Positions 16,842 to 28,382 of a DNA stretch of 64,000 bases are shown here, one piece after another. Within the stretch, counting starts at the first letter, position 1, and the number at the start of each line of letters is the position of its first letter. Where the stretch lies: assembly GCA_009691765.1 (NCBI GenBank), contig SIAO01000006.1, forward strand, positions 1 through 64,000. Reading direction: 5' to 3'. The position numbers were made by a program, and so were the translations under genes. The stretch comes from Planctomycetota bacterium (GTDB lineage Bacteria; Planctomycetota; GCA-002687715). Below the pieces are notes generated by a model that was given only the letters and a program-made list of their open reading frames with translations, was not told the origin of the DNA and made no database searches.

Positions 16842-17881
16842 CGCGACTGCCAGCGCGTGCGCTGCTCGCGTGGTTCCGCGGAACGCAACGCGATTTGCCT
16901 TGGCGTCATGAGCGCACGGCGTGGCGTGTGTGGGTAGCGGAAGCCATGTTGCAGCAGACGACAGTTGCCGTGGCACTCAAGCGATATCCGCAGTTCATGA
17001 AGCGCTTTCCGACCCTACGCTCCCTCGCGCAAGCTGAAGAGCATGAAGCCCTCGCTGCTTGGGCTGGGCTCGGCTACTACCGCCGCGTGCGTGCGCTGCA
17101 GGCTGCGGCCAAGGTAGTTGAAGCGCGACATGAAGGTGTGATCCCACGCACCGAGGCTGAACTCGAGGCGTTGCCGGGTATTGGCGAATACACCGCTGCC
17201 GCCATCGTTTGTTTTGCTTTCGATGGTCGCGCTGCAGTGATCGACGCCAATGTCGCCCGCGTGCTTGCGCGCTGGCTCGGGCATGGCAGCGTCACGAGCT
17301 CACGAGACTTTCGCAGCGCCGCGCGTGAACGGCTCCTCGCATCTATGCCGGCGCAGGGTCGTGATTTCTCGGAAGCGTTGATGGAACTTGGCGCTCTGCT
17401 TTGTCGCCCGCTGCAACCTGAATGTGCCGCTTGTCCCTTGGCGCGCACTTGCGTTGCGCACGGCACCGGCCGCGAAATGGAGTTTCCTGTGGCAGAGAAG
17501 CGCAAGGCTGCGACAGAGGTGGATTCACTACGCTTGTTGGTGCGTCGAGGAACCCGCGTGGTGATGGTGCAGCGCGCTGCGGATGCGTCATTGCTGCCGG
17601 GATTCTGGGAATTGCCCGGCGCTTGGCTGCCACGCGGCAGTGCAACCGACGCAGGCACGCTACATGCGCTGCTCGCACCCCTCGGACTCAAAACCGTGGG
17701 CACTGGGCAACTGCTGCGCAGCGCAAACCACAGCATCACGCATCACCGGTTGCGTTGCCGCTTGGTGGAAGTTGTTGCTCGCGGACGCTTGCGCGGCGCA
17801 GCGTTGGTCGATCTTGCTCGGCCACAGCGCATGATCACAACGGAATGCACGAAACTGCTCGCCGCAGAGGCGCACGTATGA
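16838..17881 (+). CDS. mutY: A/G-specific adenine DNA glycosylase MutY
   Basis: Removes adenine mispaired with 8-oxoguanine. It is a 347-residue HhH-GPD protein: Glu35 in AEAMLQQTT (catalytic), the helix-hairpin-helix LPGIGEYTA (112-120), Asp136 in VIDANVARV, and a [4Fe-4S] loop C-x6-C-x2-C-x5-C ending CPLARTC. The C-terminal NUDIX-like domain (about 225-347) includes LPGFWELPGAW. The GTG start at 16838 overlaps the lipoprotein stop; the frame is open upstream but not MutY-like. It overlaps the TPR gene at 17878 as ATGA. Confidence 0.95.
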   Translation: MTRLPARALLAWFRGTQRDLPWRHERTAWRVWVAEAMLQQTTVAVALKRYPQFMKRFPTLRSLAQAEEHEALAAWAGLGYYRRVRALQAAAKVVEARHEGVIPRTEAELEALPGIGEYTAAAIVCFAFDGRAAVIDANVARVLARWLGHGSVTSSRDFRSAARERLLASMPAQGRDFSEALMELGALLCRPLQPECAACPLARTCVAHGTGREMEFPVAEKRKAATEVDSLRLLVRRGTRVVMVQRAADASLLPGFWELPGAWLPRGSATDAGTLHALLAPLGLKTVGTGQLLRSANHSITHHRLRCRLVEVVARGRLRGAALVDLARPQRMITTECTKLLAAEAHV

Positions 17882-18786
17882 AACCCATGGGCAATCGCAG
17901 ACCACAAAGTAAGCCTCGCTTTGGGCGCCCGGAACAACCTCCGGCGCACATTGAACGCGAGGACATCGGCATTCTTGCCATTCAAGTGGAAGCGTTGATG
18001 CAGGCTGGGCGGTTAGAAGAGGCGCTGGCCATGGCGGGCGAAGTCATCAGGGCGGACATCATGCGGCCCGATGGGTTCTTGCTCTTAGGCGATGTGCATT
18101 TTGCGCGCGGTGAATACGAAGAAGCGGCCGATGCCTTCGAGCGTGCCATGAGAAAAACGGAGAACGAAGACCTGCATCCTGCTGAAGCTCTGGAAACGCT
18201 GGCCACCGCTTTGTCGAGCCGCGCGAAAGCGTTGATGTTGCTGATGCGTTGGGAAGATGCTGGGCGTGCGCTGCGACGCCTGCGCGAATTGGCGCCGACG
18301 GATCGTGGACTCGCGGTGTTGCTGGCGGAGGTCGAGCTGCTCAGCGGAAGGCCGCAACCGGCTCGGGCTTTGCTTGATGCCACTTCGGCGGACAGCGCCG
18401 AAGTGCTGCTTCACGGCATCACGATGCTGCTCTTGGAGGACCAAGAAGGCGCGATGTCTTCGATGCGCTGCGCGTTCATGCTTGACTCTGCGCTGCGCAC
18501 GCATCTCGCGGCCTGCGACGGTGAGACGGATGAAGCGGCCGAGAATGAATGCGCAGGGGCGCAGTTGATCGAACGCTTGGATGTGCTCTTTACGGATTTG
18601 CCCGAAGTGTTGCAGTTCATGGTGGATGTCGCGCAGTTGCCGGCAGTGGAAGCCGAAGTGGTGCTGGCGCAGGCGCTGGCGAAAGCTCCTGATGGCGCTG
18701 CGCGCTTGCGCGATTTGTTGGACGCGCCGCGGCTTGCGGCCACCACGCGGTTGCTTCTCAGTGAGCTGGGGTCGGCCGAGTCCTGA
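17878..18786 (+). CDS. Tetratricopeptide-repeat protein
   Basis: A 302-residue soluble protein with TPR-like helical pairs at about 25-105 (QVEALMQAGRLEEALAMA, DGFLLLGDVHFARGEYEEAA) and again at 110-175. The N-terminal 25 residues are basic and proline-rich. The C-terminal half is helical and acidic without a known domain. It probably mediates protein interactions. The ATGA overlap with mutY shows co-translation. Its end overlaps the convergent terC gene by 29 nt. Confidence 0.7.
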   Translation: MKPMGNRRPQSKPRFGRPEQPPAHIEREDIGILAIQVEALMQAGRLEEALAMAGEVIRADIMRPDGFLLLGDVHFARGEYEEAADAFERAMRKTENEDLHPAEALETLATALSSRAKALMLLMRWEDAGRALRRLRELAPTDRGLAVLLAEVELLSGRPQPARALLDATSADSAEVLLHGITMLLLEDQEGAMSSMRCAFMLDSALRTHLAACDGETDEAAENECAGAQLIERLDVLFTDLPEVLQFMVDVAQLPAVEAEVVLAQALAKAPDGAARLRDLLDAPRLAATTRLLLSELGSAES

Positions 18787-19726
18787 GCGAGAGTGCGATG
18801 CCGACGGCGACACTCGCGCCGAGCACGGTGAGCGAAACCCAAGTTGGCATCGGCAAGTATTCATGCAAGGCCATTTTGAGCCCGATGAACACCAAGATGA
18901 CGGTGACAGCGCGCTTCAGGTGCTTGAATTGCACGAGCGCTCGTTCGAGCACGAAGAAGAGTGAGCGCAGTCCGAGAATGGCGAAGATGTTGCTGCTCAG
19001 CACGATGAACGGGTCGAGCGTGATGCCGAAGATGACGGGGATCGAGTCGATGGCGAAGATCACATCGCTCACTTCGATCATTAGCAACGCCACTAACATG
19101 CGCGTTGCGAACAACTTGCCACCTTGGCGCACGAGGAACCGAGCGCCATGGTCGCCTTCAGCAACACGCAAGCGGCGCGTGAAGAATCGGTAGATGCGAC
19201 TTTGCTCTGGGTCGTCATCGGACTCGCCGGCGAAGAACAGCTTCAGCCCCGAGATAATGAGCACAATGCCCATCACGGTGAAGAGCCATGTGAATTTTTC
19301 CACCAGCGCTATGCCCGCGTAGATGAACAACCCGCGCAAAACCACTGCGCCGATGATGCCCCAAAACAGCAATCGATGGCGGCGCTCTTCAGGGATGCGG
19401 AAGAAGCGCAGCGTCACCGCGATCACGAAGATGTTGTCGAGCGACAGGGCTTTCTCGAAGCCGTAGCCGGTGAGGAATTGCAGCGCCGCGTCCATCGCGT
19501 CTGCTGGGTGATGCGCCAGATCCGGGCGCGGTATCAATCCGAACCAGTGATGCTCGTAGGCCGCCCAAATGCCAACATTGAAGAGAAGCGCGCAGGCCAT
19601 CCAAAAAATGGTCCAGCCCACGGCCTCGAGCATGGAGACCTTGTGGGCTTTGCGGTGAAAAACACCGAGGTCTAAGGCCAGCAAGCCCGCGACGATCACG
19701 ATGAAGACTAAAACGGCGTCAGGCAC
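18758..19726 (-). CDS. TerC family integral membrane protein (Alx-like)
   Basis: A 322-residue multi-pass membrane protein of the TerC/Alx family, implicated in Mn2+ export and metal loading of exported proteins. About nine membrane segments are visible. The family acidic motifs are present: DLGVFHRKAH near the N-terminus, SLDNIFVIAVTLRFF and FAIDSIPVIFGIT, whose Asp residues line the transport path. It lies 9 nt downstream of corA, so the two cation transporters probably form an operon. No yybP-ykoY riboswitch fits in the gap. Confidence 0.92.
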   Translation of the reverse strand: MPDAVLVFIVIVAGLLALDLGVFHRKAHKVSMLEAVGWTIFWMACALLFNVGIWAAYEHHWFGLIPRPDLAHHPADAMDAALQFLTGYGFEKALSLDNIFVIAVTLRFFRIPEERRHRLLFWGIIGAVVLRGLFIYAGIALVEKFTWLFTVMGIVLIISGLKLFFAGESDDDPEQSRIYRFFTRRLRVAEGDHGARFLVRQGGKLFATRMLVALLMIEVSDVIFAIDSIPVIFGITLDPFIVLSSNIFAILGLRSLFFVLERALVQFKHLKRAVTVILVFIGLKMALHEYLPMPTWVSLTVLGASVAVGIALSLRTRPTPAH

Positions 19727-19735
19727 GGGGGTGCA

Positions 19736-20836
19736 TTAATCGCGCGGATTTTTTGGCCCGAGCCAGCCGTTGCGGCGGAAGTAGTAGAGCAAACCCAAAG
19801 CAACAGCCAACATGATCGAGAGCGCAAAGGGGTACCCGAACGCCCAGTGGAATTCTGGAATGTTGTCAAAGTTCATGCCGTAGACGCTGGCTATGAACGA
19901 CAACGGAATGAAGATGGTGGAGATGATGGTCAACACCTTCATGATTTCGTTCATGCGGTTGCTGACACTCGACAGATAAGTCTCCATCAGCGAAGTGGCG
20001 ACGTCGCGATAGGCTTCTGACATTTCCAAAAGCTGCACCACGTGGTCGTAGCAGTCGCGCAGGTACAGGCGTGTTTCTTCGGTGAAGCGTGGTGATGTGT
20101 CGCGCAGCAAAGCGTTGATCGCTTCGCGCAGCGGCCAGACTGCGCGGCGAATGGCGTGCAAGTCGCGCTTGAGCTCGTGGATCTTGCCGATGAGCCGCGG
20201 ACTCGGCCTCGAGACCACCTCGTCTTCGAGAGTCTCGATGAGATCGCCGTAGCGCTCGAGCACTGGGAAGTAGTTGTCGACCAGAGCATCGAGCAACGCA
20301 TAGGCAAGATAGTCCGGGCCGCAGAAACGCAGCCGTCCGCGCTTCATGCGCAAGCGCTCACGCACGGGATCGAAACAATCGCCCGGCGTTTCTTGGAAGG
20401 TCACCACATAGCCCGTGCCAAGGAAGATCGAGAGCTGCTCGGTTTCCAACACGGAGTTGAAGGTGGTCATGCGCGACGTGAAGAACAAATGGTCGGCGTA
20501 GTAGTCCACTTTCGCGCGCTGGTGTTTGTCTGTGATGTCTTCGAGCGCGAGGCGATGCAGCCCAAAAACTTCGCCGATGCGAGCGATCAGCGTCGTGTCG
20601 CCGAGGCCTTCAACATTCAGCCACACCACGGGAAACACACCGAGATAATCGCGCGCTTCCTCGGGGTCCAGAATCATCTTTTCGATGATCTCGTCTGGGC
20701 CATAGGCGAGGAGTTGGATCGTCGGACGGGGCGAGCCAGGCGCAACAGACAGCGTGCCGGGAGCGTCGCCGGGACGAGACAAGCTCTTCTCGGCGGTGAG
20801 GTCTTGAGCACGACGTTTGATGAAGCCTATTCCCAT
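19736..20836 (-). CDS. corA: CorA family magnesium/cobalt transporter
   Basis: A 366-residue CorA channel. The long cytoplasmic N-terminal domain (about 1-300) includes WLNVEGLGD and ALEDITDKHQRAKVD. It is followed by two C-terminal membrane helices, with the signature YGMNF after the first (IISTIFIPLSFIASVYGMNF region) and a basic tail. The ATG at 20836 starts MGIGFIKRRAQD; the open frame to 21004 gives non-family sequence. It acts in the inner membrane for Mg2+ uptake and is co-oriented with the TerC-family gene. Confidence 0.94.
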   Translation of the reverse strand: MGIGFIKRRAQDLTAEKSLSRPGDAPGTLSVAPGSPRPTIQLLAYGPDEIIEKMILDPEEARDYLGVFPVVWLNVEGLGDTTLIARIGEVFGLHRLALEDITDKHQRAKVDYYADHLFFTSRMTTFNSVLETEQLSIFLGTGYVVTFQETPGDCFDPVRERLRMKRGRLRFCGPDYLAYALLDALVDNYFPVLERYGDLIETLEDEVVSRPSPRLIGKIHELKRDLHAIRRAVWPLREAINALLRDTSPRFTEETRLYLRDCYDHVVQLLEMSEAYRDVATSLMETYLSSVSNRMNEIMKVLTIISTIFIPLSFIASVYGMNFDNIPEFHWAFGYPFALSIMLAVALGLLYYFRRNGWLGPKNPRD

Positions 20837-20900
20837 GGTGTGCAGCCGCTGCGCGCAGGATAACGGGGCATCCGTTTTCGGAGTAGGTCCCGAATTGACT

Positions 20901-21146
20901 TCAGACTGCTGGCGTAGGTGGCTCTTCGTCGCTGCCGGGAAGTGTGGACTCCGGCTGCAAAGAGGCGGCTTCCTCGCCGCGATGCCGTCGAGCCCGGGCC
21001 ACATATCCGGCCACGAACGCGAGAAGCAGCAAGATGCAGAATGCTATGGCGATAACGCGCACCGCATCGGGGGACAGGAGCTCTAATCCGAGTGCCCCGA
21101 GCCCGATCACGAGAATCGCCAGAATGATGATGAGTTCCTGACGCAT
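20901..21146 (-). CDS. Small membrane protein, function unknown
   Basis: An 81-residue protein with two predicted membrane helices (IIILAILVIGLGALGLELL and VRVIAIAFCILLLLAFVAGYVA; together residues 5-47), then a basic stretch RARRHRG and an acidic, Pro/Ser-rich tail. The ATG at 21146 was chosen over the longer frame to 21236, whose extra residues look non-coding. It is divergent from the MscK-like channel gene, 62 nt away, and might be functionally related, but nothing in the sequence proves this. Confidence 0.5.
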   Translation of the reverse strand: MRQELIIILAILVIGLGALGLELLSPDAVRVIAIAFCILLLLAFVAGYVARARRHRGEEAASLQPESTLPGSDEEPPTPAV

Positions 21147-21208
21147 CAGCGGCCGTCCATGGCCGCGCGATGCTAACATCGCAACCTCGCGCCGCGGAGC
21201 GCAGCCCG

Positions 21209-24200
21209 ATGCACAGATTGCGCGCTTTTCCCGCATTTATCTTCACACTGTGTGCGTTGGCAATGCTGTTGCCGGCGCAAGATGTACCCACAGGGGCGCA
21301 TGAGGGTTGGCTTGAAACGCCGCTTGTGCGGCGGCTGCGCAATGTCGACACGGCGCAACAGGCTCGCGAAGCCCTCATCGCGGTGCAAGCCGGGGCGCGC
21401 CGCGTGGCTTTGTTGCTGCAAGGAGGCACAAGCGATCAAGGCAGCTTGCAAGCTCTTGTTCAAGTGCTCGAGCATCAACGCAGTGCGTTGTTGGATATCG
21501 AACGTGTCTCCGATGAGTCGCAACGTCTGCCGGCGCGACGCGTCACTTTGGATGTTCAAATCGGCGATGCCCGCGACGCAGTGAGGTTGCAGCGTGCGTC
21601 CCATGAAGGGCAGCGCGAGCGTGAACGCGAATTTATAGCTTCAGTTACGAGCGTTTTTGAGGGAATCGATGCCGACGCTCTTGCCATTCGGCGCCGCGAA
21701 TCGTCGGGTGAGATTACGGCGGTTCAGGCTCTCATCACAGTTGCCTCGGACGAAGAGGGCACACGCCGCGAACGGGTGACCACCTTGGCGCAGGCCATGA
21801 CAGGTCGCCTTGATCGCGTGGAGAGCTTGCGCTCTCAGTTGGCAGTGGCTCGCTCCACACAAGCGGCCCTAGAGCGTGCATGCGTGGCGGTAGAGACAGC
21901 GGGCGAGACCGGCGCGGCTTTGTGGCTGCCCCGCGAGCGGCAGTACAGCGGTGAGCTTGAGATCTTGCGCATCGAAGCATCTCTGCTTCAAGTGGATACT
22001 GCTGTGCTCGAAGTTCGCGCGATGGAAATTGAATTGGCGCAGTTGAACCAAGACGAAGCCGAGGCCCGCAAGGAGGCTTTGTTCGCGCGGCTCTCCGCCA
22101 TCGAGATCGAACAGCGCTCTTGCCTGCAAGCTGAGGACCAAGCACTCGCTGCCGCTGCGAATGCGTTGCGCGCCGAGGCAGCAACCGACCCTGTAAAGGC
22201 CATGGCATTGCAGGCGCTGGAAGTGCGCAGAGAACAGCTCGGATTGGAGCGCTCGTTGGGCGAAGTGCGGCAGATGTCAGCGAGTGGTGTTTTGTTCACA
22301 GCGGGTGTGTCTATCCACGCGCTTGCGCTGCGTGTGGAGTCGGCGCATGCAGGAGACGCACGCGCGCTGCCTTCCGACTTCGATTCCATCTACGCACTGG
22401 AGGCGCGGGCAGCCGCAGAGCACAAGACCATTGTCGCGTTGACGGAGGAACTGGCACAACATGCCGAGAGTCTCGTCAAACTCGCGGCGCTACGAGAACG
22501 CGATTTGGAGCAGTCGCGCGCAGCGCAGTTGCGGAGTGCGGCCGTGGCTTCCGCGAGCGGGGGCGCAGAACTGAACGGCGCGCTTCTCGCACAGAAGCAA
22601 GTCATTGATAGTCTCGAAGCCGCACTCGGCAAGGCGCGCGAAACGGCGCATGCCTTGAGTCTCAGTGCTGAGCGCAATCTGCGTCATGTGCGCACTCGAC
22701 TCTTGTGGACACGGCGTGGCGGCAGCCTCGGTTTCGGCACGCTGCAACAGGCGTGGAACGACGCGGACGGGCTCGCAGGCTTTGCGCATTCCTCGCTGCA
22801 GGCAGAGGCAACAAGTTGGTGGCAAGCTGCAAGCGACTCGCAGAACTTGCGCAGCACCATTCTCGTGCTGGCCGCCTTGTTCGTGATGATCGTCGGCTCT
22901 TTGCTCATAAGGCGCTGGCTGCCTCAGACATTCTCATGGATGGAAGCGCATCAGCACGGCGATAGCGGCAGATTGTGGCGCCTGTTGGCGACCTTTGTGC
23001 GCCGTACAAATCTGGTTTTCTTGTTGGCCCTCGGTTGGTGTGCTGTGAACTTCGCGCAGAGCCGCAATCCTCTGCATGGAATGGGGGCCGTGCTGTTGCT
23101 CACGCCTTTCTGCTGGCTGGGATTGCGCTGCGCAGCAAGCCTCTTGCTCGCTCGCAACAGCAGCGCAGATCGCGTGCTGCGCATCGACAACGACTTCGCA
23201 GGCGCTTTGCAGACCACCGTCAACAGGCTCTTGCTGTTCTCAGTCTTGTTGGTGCCCGCAGGATTGCTCTTGGAAGAAGGCGGGTATGTGCAGCGCAATC
23301 CGGGCTTTCTTGAGCTGTGGTGGTTTGCGTACAGCCTTGGCTTCCTTGCATTGCTCTTGATCGGATTCTTGCGCCCGGGGTTGCTCTCCGGCTGGATGCG
23401 TGCGCGGGGTGTGGTGACTGATTCGGTGCGCGCCGGCCTCATCATGGGCTGGCCCTTGGTGCTCGTGTCCATCTTGGGTTTGTTGGCGCTCTACATGCTG
23501 CGCTACGAGGCCGCAGCGAAGCACCTTCAAGGCGCGTTGCTAGAAGCCGCCGCGATTCTCGCGATAGCGATCAGTGTCTATCACCTCGCGTTTGGTCGTT
23601 TCTTGCGGGAGCTCCATACGGAGGCTCTGAAGCGGGACTCGTTTGAATCGGAACAGGAGTTCGCTCAGGCGGCGACGCGTCGTGCCGCGGCTCTCGCAGG
23701 GCGCGCCAGTGTGCGCTTGTTGCTCTTCGGTCCCGCCACCGTGCTTTTATGGCGCCTCGGCAGTCGTGTGCTGGAAGAGTCCGTGCCGGAGCGAATCACG
23801 ACGGGCGGAGAGTGGCAGCTCGGTGTGAGCATCTTGCGGGGGCTCTTGGTTGCTGGCGTGGGCATCGTGCTCTTGCAACATGTTTCGCGTTTGATGCGTT
23901 ATGTCGTCTTGCCACGCACGCATCTGGACACCGGGGTGCAGTACGCCTTGGCGACGCTCGTCACCTACCTGCTCGTGGCAGCATTAGTTGTCGTGGTGTT
24001 GCGCAATTTCTCGGTTGAGGGCGCTCAGATCGCTTGGGCGCTGACAGCACTTTCCGTGGGCATTGGTTTTGGTCTGCAAGATCTTGTGCGCGGTTCAGTC
24101 GCCGGGCTCGTGCTTTTGGTGCAGCGCCCAGTGCGCGTGGGAGACCATGTGTCCGTGGGCGCGCAGTCCGGCACGGTGGAAGAAATCACGCTTCGCTCCA

Positions 24201-24607
24201 CCACCATCCGTACGGTCGACAACGCCACGGTCATCGTGCCCAATCAGAATCTCATGAGTGAGATGATTACCGACCGCGTCGCAGTGGGGGAACTCGCGCG
24301 CTTCCGTGTGCGCATCGGAGTCAGTTATGCAACCAACATCGGGCGAGCACGCACCCTCGTGCGCGAAGTCTTGGCAACGCACTCCGTGATCAAGACACGA
24401 CCGGTGCCAGAAATGCTCGTGATCGACGCTGGCGATTCCGCGGTGATCCTTGAAGTGTGTTTCTGGGTCGCGGGCGCGGAGCAGAGCGTGCGCATTCAAG
24501 CTGAGGTGCGCGAAGCCTTGCTGGAGAGCTTCCAAGCCAACGGCATTGACATTCCATTCCCGCAAATGGAAGTGCGCATGCGCGGTTCCGGACCGTTGAA
24601 CGCATGA
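21209..24607 (+). CDS. Large mechanosensitive channel, MscK/MscS family
   Basis: A 1132-residue inner-membrane channel for osmotic emergency release. It has a signal peptide ([24 protein letters not shown]), then a periplasmic, coiled-coil-rich domain of about 500 residues typical of MscK/MscM. Around ten membrane helices lie at about 550-910, followed by the MscS pore and beta domain ([44 protein letters not shown]). The C-terminal domain is alpha/beta. It overlaps tadA by ATGA. The start was set at the Met that exposes the signal peptide. Confidence 0.9.
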   Translation: MHRLRAFPAFIFTLCALAMLLPAQDVPTGAHEGWLETPLVRRLRNVDTAQQAREALIAVQAGARRVALLLQGGTSDQGSLQALVQVLEHQRSALLDIERVSDESQRLPARRVTLDVQIGDARDAVRLQRASHEGQREREREFIASVTSVFEGIDADALAIRRRESSGEITAVQALITVASDEEGTRRERVTTLAQAMTGRLDRVESLRSQLAVARSTQAALERACVAVETAGETGAALWLPRERQYSGELEILRIEASLLQVDTAVLEVRAMEIELAQLNQDEAEARKEALFARLSAIEIEQRSCLQAEDQALAAAANALRAEAATDPVKAMALQALEVRREQLGLERSLGEVRQMSASGVLFTAGVSIHALALRVESAHAGDARALPSDFDSIYALEARAAAEHKTIVALTEELAQHAESLVKLAALRERDLEQSRAAQLRSAAVASASGGAELNGALLAQKQVIDSLEAALGKARETAHALSLSAERNLRHVRTRLLWTRRGGSLGFGTLQQAWNDADGLAGFAHSSLQAEATSWWQAASDSQNLRSTILVLAALFVMIVGSLLIRRWLPQTFSWMEAHQHGDSGRLWRLLATFVRRTNLVFLLALGWCAVNFAQSRNPLHGMGAVLLLTPFCWLGLRCAASLLLARNSSADRVLRIDNDFAGALQTTVNRLLLFSVLLVPAGLLLEEGGYVQRNPGFLELWWFAYSLGFLALLLIGFLRPGLLSGWMRARGVVTDSVRAGLIMGWPLVLVSILGLLALYMLRYEAAAKHLQGALLEAAAILAIAISVYHLAFGRFLRELHTEALKRDSFESEQEFAQAATRRAAALAGRASVRLLLFGPATVLLWRLGSRVLEESVPERITTGGEWQLGVSILRGLLVAGVGIVLLQHVSRLMRYVVLPRTHLDTGVQYALATLVTYLLVAALVVVVLRNFSVEGAQIAWALTALSVGIGFGLQDLVRGSVAGLVLLVQRPVRVGDHVSVGAQSGTVEEITLRSTTIRTVDNATVIVPNQNLMSEMITDRVAVGELARFRVRIGVSYATNIGRARTLVREVLATHSVIKTRPVPEMLVIDAGDSAVILEVCFWVAGAEQSVRIQAEVREALLESFQANGIDIPFPQMEVRMRGSGPLNA

Positions 24608-25077
24608 GCACGCCTGCTGAAGACGAAGTGTGGATGCGTAAAGCGCTGCGCGAAGCGGAAGCCGCTGCTGCGGATGGCGAGGTGCCCGTGGGTGCCATCA
24701 TCGTGCACAAGGGACGCATCTTGGGGCGGGGACGCAATCAGCGTGAAACTCTGCACGACCCGACGGCGCACGCCGAGATGATCGCCATCACAGCGGCTGC
24801 TGGTGAACTCGAAAGCTGGCGTCTGCTTGATTGCACGCTCTATGTGACGCTCGAACCTTGCGCCATGTGCGCTGGCGCCATCGTGCTCGCGCGCATTCCG
24901 CGCCTTGTGTTTGGTGCAAGCGACCCGAAGGCTGGCGCGTGCGGCTCGGTGTTGGATATCACGAGGCACGAGCGCTTGAACCACCGCGTTGAACCCGAAG
25001 GTGGCGTTCTCGGGGAAGAGTGCGGGCACATGCTTAGCGAGTTTTTCCGCAAGCGTCGCGCCGCCGTTGAGGATTGA
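24604..25077 (+). CDS. tadA: tRNA-specific adenosine deaminase
   Basis: Deaminates A34 to inosine in the anticodon of tRNA-Arg(ACG). It is a 157-residue CDA-fold zinc enzyme: zinc ligand His56 and catalytic Glu58 in HAEMIAI, and Cys86 and Cys89 in [10 protein letters not shown]. The C-terminal FFRKRR helix is typical. The start overlaps the MscK-like stop (ATGA). It sits beside other tRNA-related features: two tRNA-Ser genes and a possible nucleosidase-like gene. Confidence 0.95.
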   Translation: MSTPAEDEVWMRKALREAEAAAADGEVPVGAIIVHKGRILGRGRNQRETLHDPTAHAEMIAITAAAGELESWRLLDCTLYVTLEPCAMCAGAIVLARIPRLVFGASDPKAGACGSVLDITRHERLNHRVEPEGGVLGEECGHMLSEFFRKRRAAVED

Positions 25078-25097
25078 GTGAGGCGCGCGCCGGAGCC

Positions 25098-26087
25098 TCA
25101 GTAGAGGTCCGTGTCGTGCTCGGGTTCGCGAAACTTTGATGCCGAGCCTGCGTTGGCGCAACTCGCTTGTAGCGGACAACGCAGGCCACATTCATGAGCC
25201 GTTGATGCGCGCAGGCTGCAATCGGTCGCGTGGTTGCAGTCCGGTTGCTGCGGCACAGAACAAACGGGCGTGCGCTCGCCGCTGCAGCAGTTGCGCCCCA
25301 CCATCCAGAGCAATGGATCGATGTGCGCGAGTGCGGCCACCGCTGCCATGGGCGCCGATGCTGCAAGAGCTGCACTGCGCAGCAGCAAGTCTTCTTCCGC
25401 GTTGCACGGCACACCCGCAGCGAGTTCGAAGGCGCGCTGGTTTGTTGGCACCAACACGCCGGTGCGCAAAAACACGCGAATGAGATGGTTGTCGATGGGC
25501 AGCCCACACGCGTCCGGATCTGCGGCTTCGAACAAACTCATGGCGCGCAGTGTTTGCAGCAACAGATGCGATTTCTTGCGTACTGGATCGCGGTAGGCCC
25601 GTGTGCGCGCAAGACGTGCGAACAATCCGGCAGCTCCAGCAAGTTTGCCTTTAGAGGCGGTGATCGCGCCTGCGAGTGTCCCGCCACATTCTGTTTGCAG
25701 CCAGCGGCCAAGATCGTTGAGCAGCGCACAGCGCTCTTGCACGCGCGTGAGTGGCGCGGGTGCGTCAGCGAACCATCCTGCTAGTTCTTCGGCGTTGAGC
25801 ATTGCGAGTCGTGAGGCTTCGAACCTTGAAGGATCTATGTCCAGCACTTCGCGGAAGCGCTGTGCAAGGGCGTCACTGCCATGCAGCAGGCGTCCATTCA
25901 CTATGGCTTGCAGACCTCGTGTGCGGTGGCATATCCCTACCCAAGCCAGCACAAATTCGGTTTCGTGCAGGCGCCCGGCCTGAGTTTGGGCTCTGGGAAA
26001 AAACCACGCCGCCTGCGGGTGCAAGACCGCAAGGTGCCCGGCGAGGGCCGCCGCACGCGCGGCATCAGTGCGAAAGGACGGCAGCAT
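25098..26087 (-). CDS. Uncharacterised Cys-rich protein, HhH-glycosylase / DUF2419-like
   Basis: A 329-residue protein with no signal peptide. The central part (about 100-215) with ERCALLNDLGRWL, YRDPVRKKSHLLLQ and LPIDNHLIRVFLRTG resembles, from memory, the DUF2419/Qng1 queuosine nucleotide glycosidase, which itself has a helix-hairpin-helix DNA glycosylase-like fold. The C-terminus is rich in Cys and ends C-x9-C-x3-CPLQASC, which looks like the [4Fe-4S] loop of EndoIII or MutY (compare CPLARTC in the MutY here). It lies between tadA and tRNA-Ser genes. A glycosidase acting on nucleic acid or nucleotides is plausible; the substrate is unknown. Confidence 0.6.
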   Translation of the reverse strand: MLPSFRTDAARAAALAGHLAVLHPQAAWFFPRAQTQAGRLHETEFVLAWVGICHRTRGLQAIVNGRLLHGSDALAQRFREVLDIDPSRFEASRLAMLNAEELAGWFADAPAPLTRVQERCALLNDLGRWLQTECGGTLAGAITASKGKLAGAAGLFARLARTRAYRDPVRKKSHLLLQTLRAMSLFEAADPDACGLPIDNHLIRVFLRTGVLVPTNQRAFELAAGVPCNAEEDLLLRSAALAASAPMAAVAALAHIDPLLWMVGRNCCSGERTPVCSVPQQPDCNHATDCSLRASTAHECGLRCPLQASCANAGSASKFREPEHDTDLY

Positions 26088-26142
26088 GGGGGAAAAAGGA
26101 AGAGCGGGTCATGCGTTGCCACACGACCCGCTCCCAAGGATG

Positions 26143-26229
26143 CGGAGAGGGAGGGATTCGAACCCTCGATACGGTTACCCGTATACACGCTTTCCAAGCG
26201 AGCTCCTTAAGCCACTCGGACACCTCTCC
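26143..26229 (-). tRNA. tRNA-Ser(GGA)
   Basis: An 87-nt class II tRNA read on the minus strand. The acceptor stem is GGAGAGG/CCTCTCC, the anticodon loop is TTGGAAA with anticodon GGA (reads UCC/UCU), and the variable arm is TATACGG/CCGTATC. The T loop GGTTCGAATCC is present. The discriminator is G and CCA is not encoded. Confidence 0.96.
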
Positions 26230-26271
26230 CAGGAATTTTTGGGAACCGGACGCGAATCGCTTTGGTTCCAG

Positions 26272-26358
26272 CGGAGAGGCAGGGATTCGAACCCTGGATA
26301 CCCGTGAGGGTATACCGGTTTTCGAAACCGGCCCGTTCGACCACTCCGGCACCTCTCC
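26272..26358 (-). tRNA. tRNA-Ser(CGA)
   Basis: A second 87-nt class II tRNA in tandem with the first. The acceptor stem is GGAGAGG/CCTCTCC, the anticodon stem-loop is CCGGTTTCGAAAACCGG with anticodon CGA (reads UCG), the variable arm is long (TACCC/GGGTA) and the T loop is GGTTCGAATCC. CCA is not encoded. Both are serine tRNAs; neither has the UCA anticodon needed for tRNA-Sec. Confidence 0.96.
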
Positions 26359-26514
26359 GGGAGGGCGCGATTCTATGCCTGCCATCGTCCTCCATCAACG
26401 CACCACGAAGGAAACCATGTTTTTTCGTGCGCAACGCCGCGCAGAAGTGTGCAGCAGCAGGCTTTGTGGAGTCGGAGTCGGCGCATAGACTGCGATTCGC
26501 TTACTGCGCGGGTT

Positions 26515-26653
26515 GGAGGCTCGGAACCACCGCCCGGTCGTGTCCCATGCAACGGGCAACCGCAAATCAGGTCAGGCCAGGAATGGAGCAGCCTCCCGCG
26601 GATCTGCCCGTGTGTCGTGGAGCAGCATGATCGGACGGTGGTTCGGGGCCTCC
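26515..26653 (+). ncRNA. ffs: Bacterial SRP RNA (4.5S-type)
   Basis: About 139 nt. The ends GGAGGCTCGGAACCACCG (26515-26532) and CGGTGGTTCGGGGCCTCC (26636-26653) pair as a long terminal helix. The domain IV motif GGTCAGGCCAGGAATGG, then AGCAGCC (26570-26593), carries the GGAA tetraloop and the symmetric loop bound by Ffh. It lies directly upstream of dnaX, a common place for this gene. Exact ends are approximate. Confidence 0.9.
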
Positions 26654-26684
26654 GCCGTGTGGTGACAAGCCATCGAGACACGCT

Positions 26685-28379
<1,695 letters not shown>

Positions 28380-28382
28380 AAG

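Noticed and set aside
19727-19735. yybP-ykoY manganese riboswitch upstream of the TerC-family gene
   Set aside because: Only 9 nt separate it from corA, too short for the element. No such structure was seen upstream of corA either.
26143-26358. One of the tandem class II tRNAs as tRNA-Sec, prompted by the selenoproteins
   Set aside because: The anticodons are GGA and CGA, and the acceptor arms are the normal 7 bp of tRNA-Ser. tRNA-Sec needs UCA and a longer acceptor.
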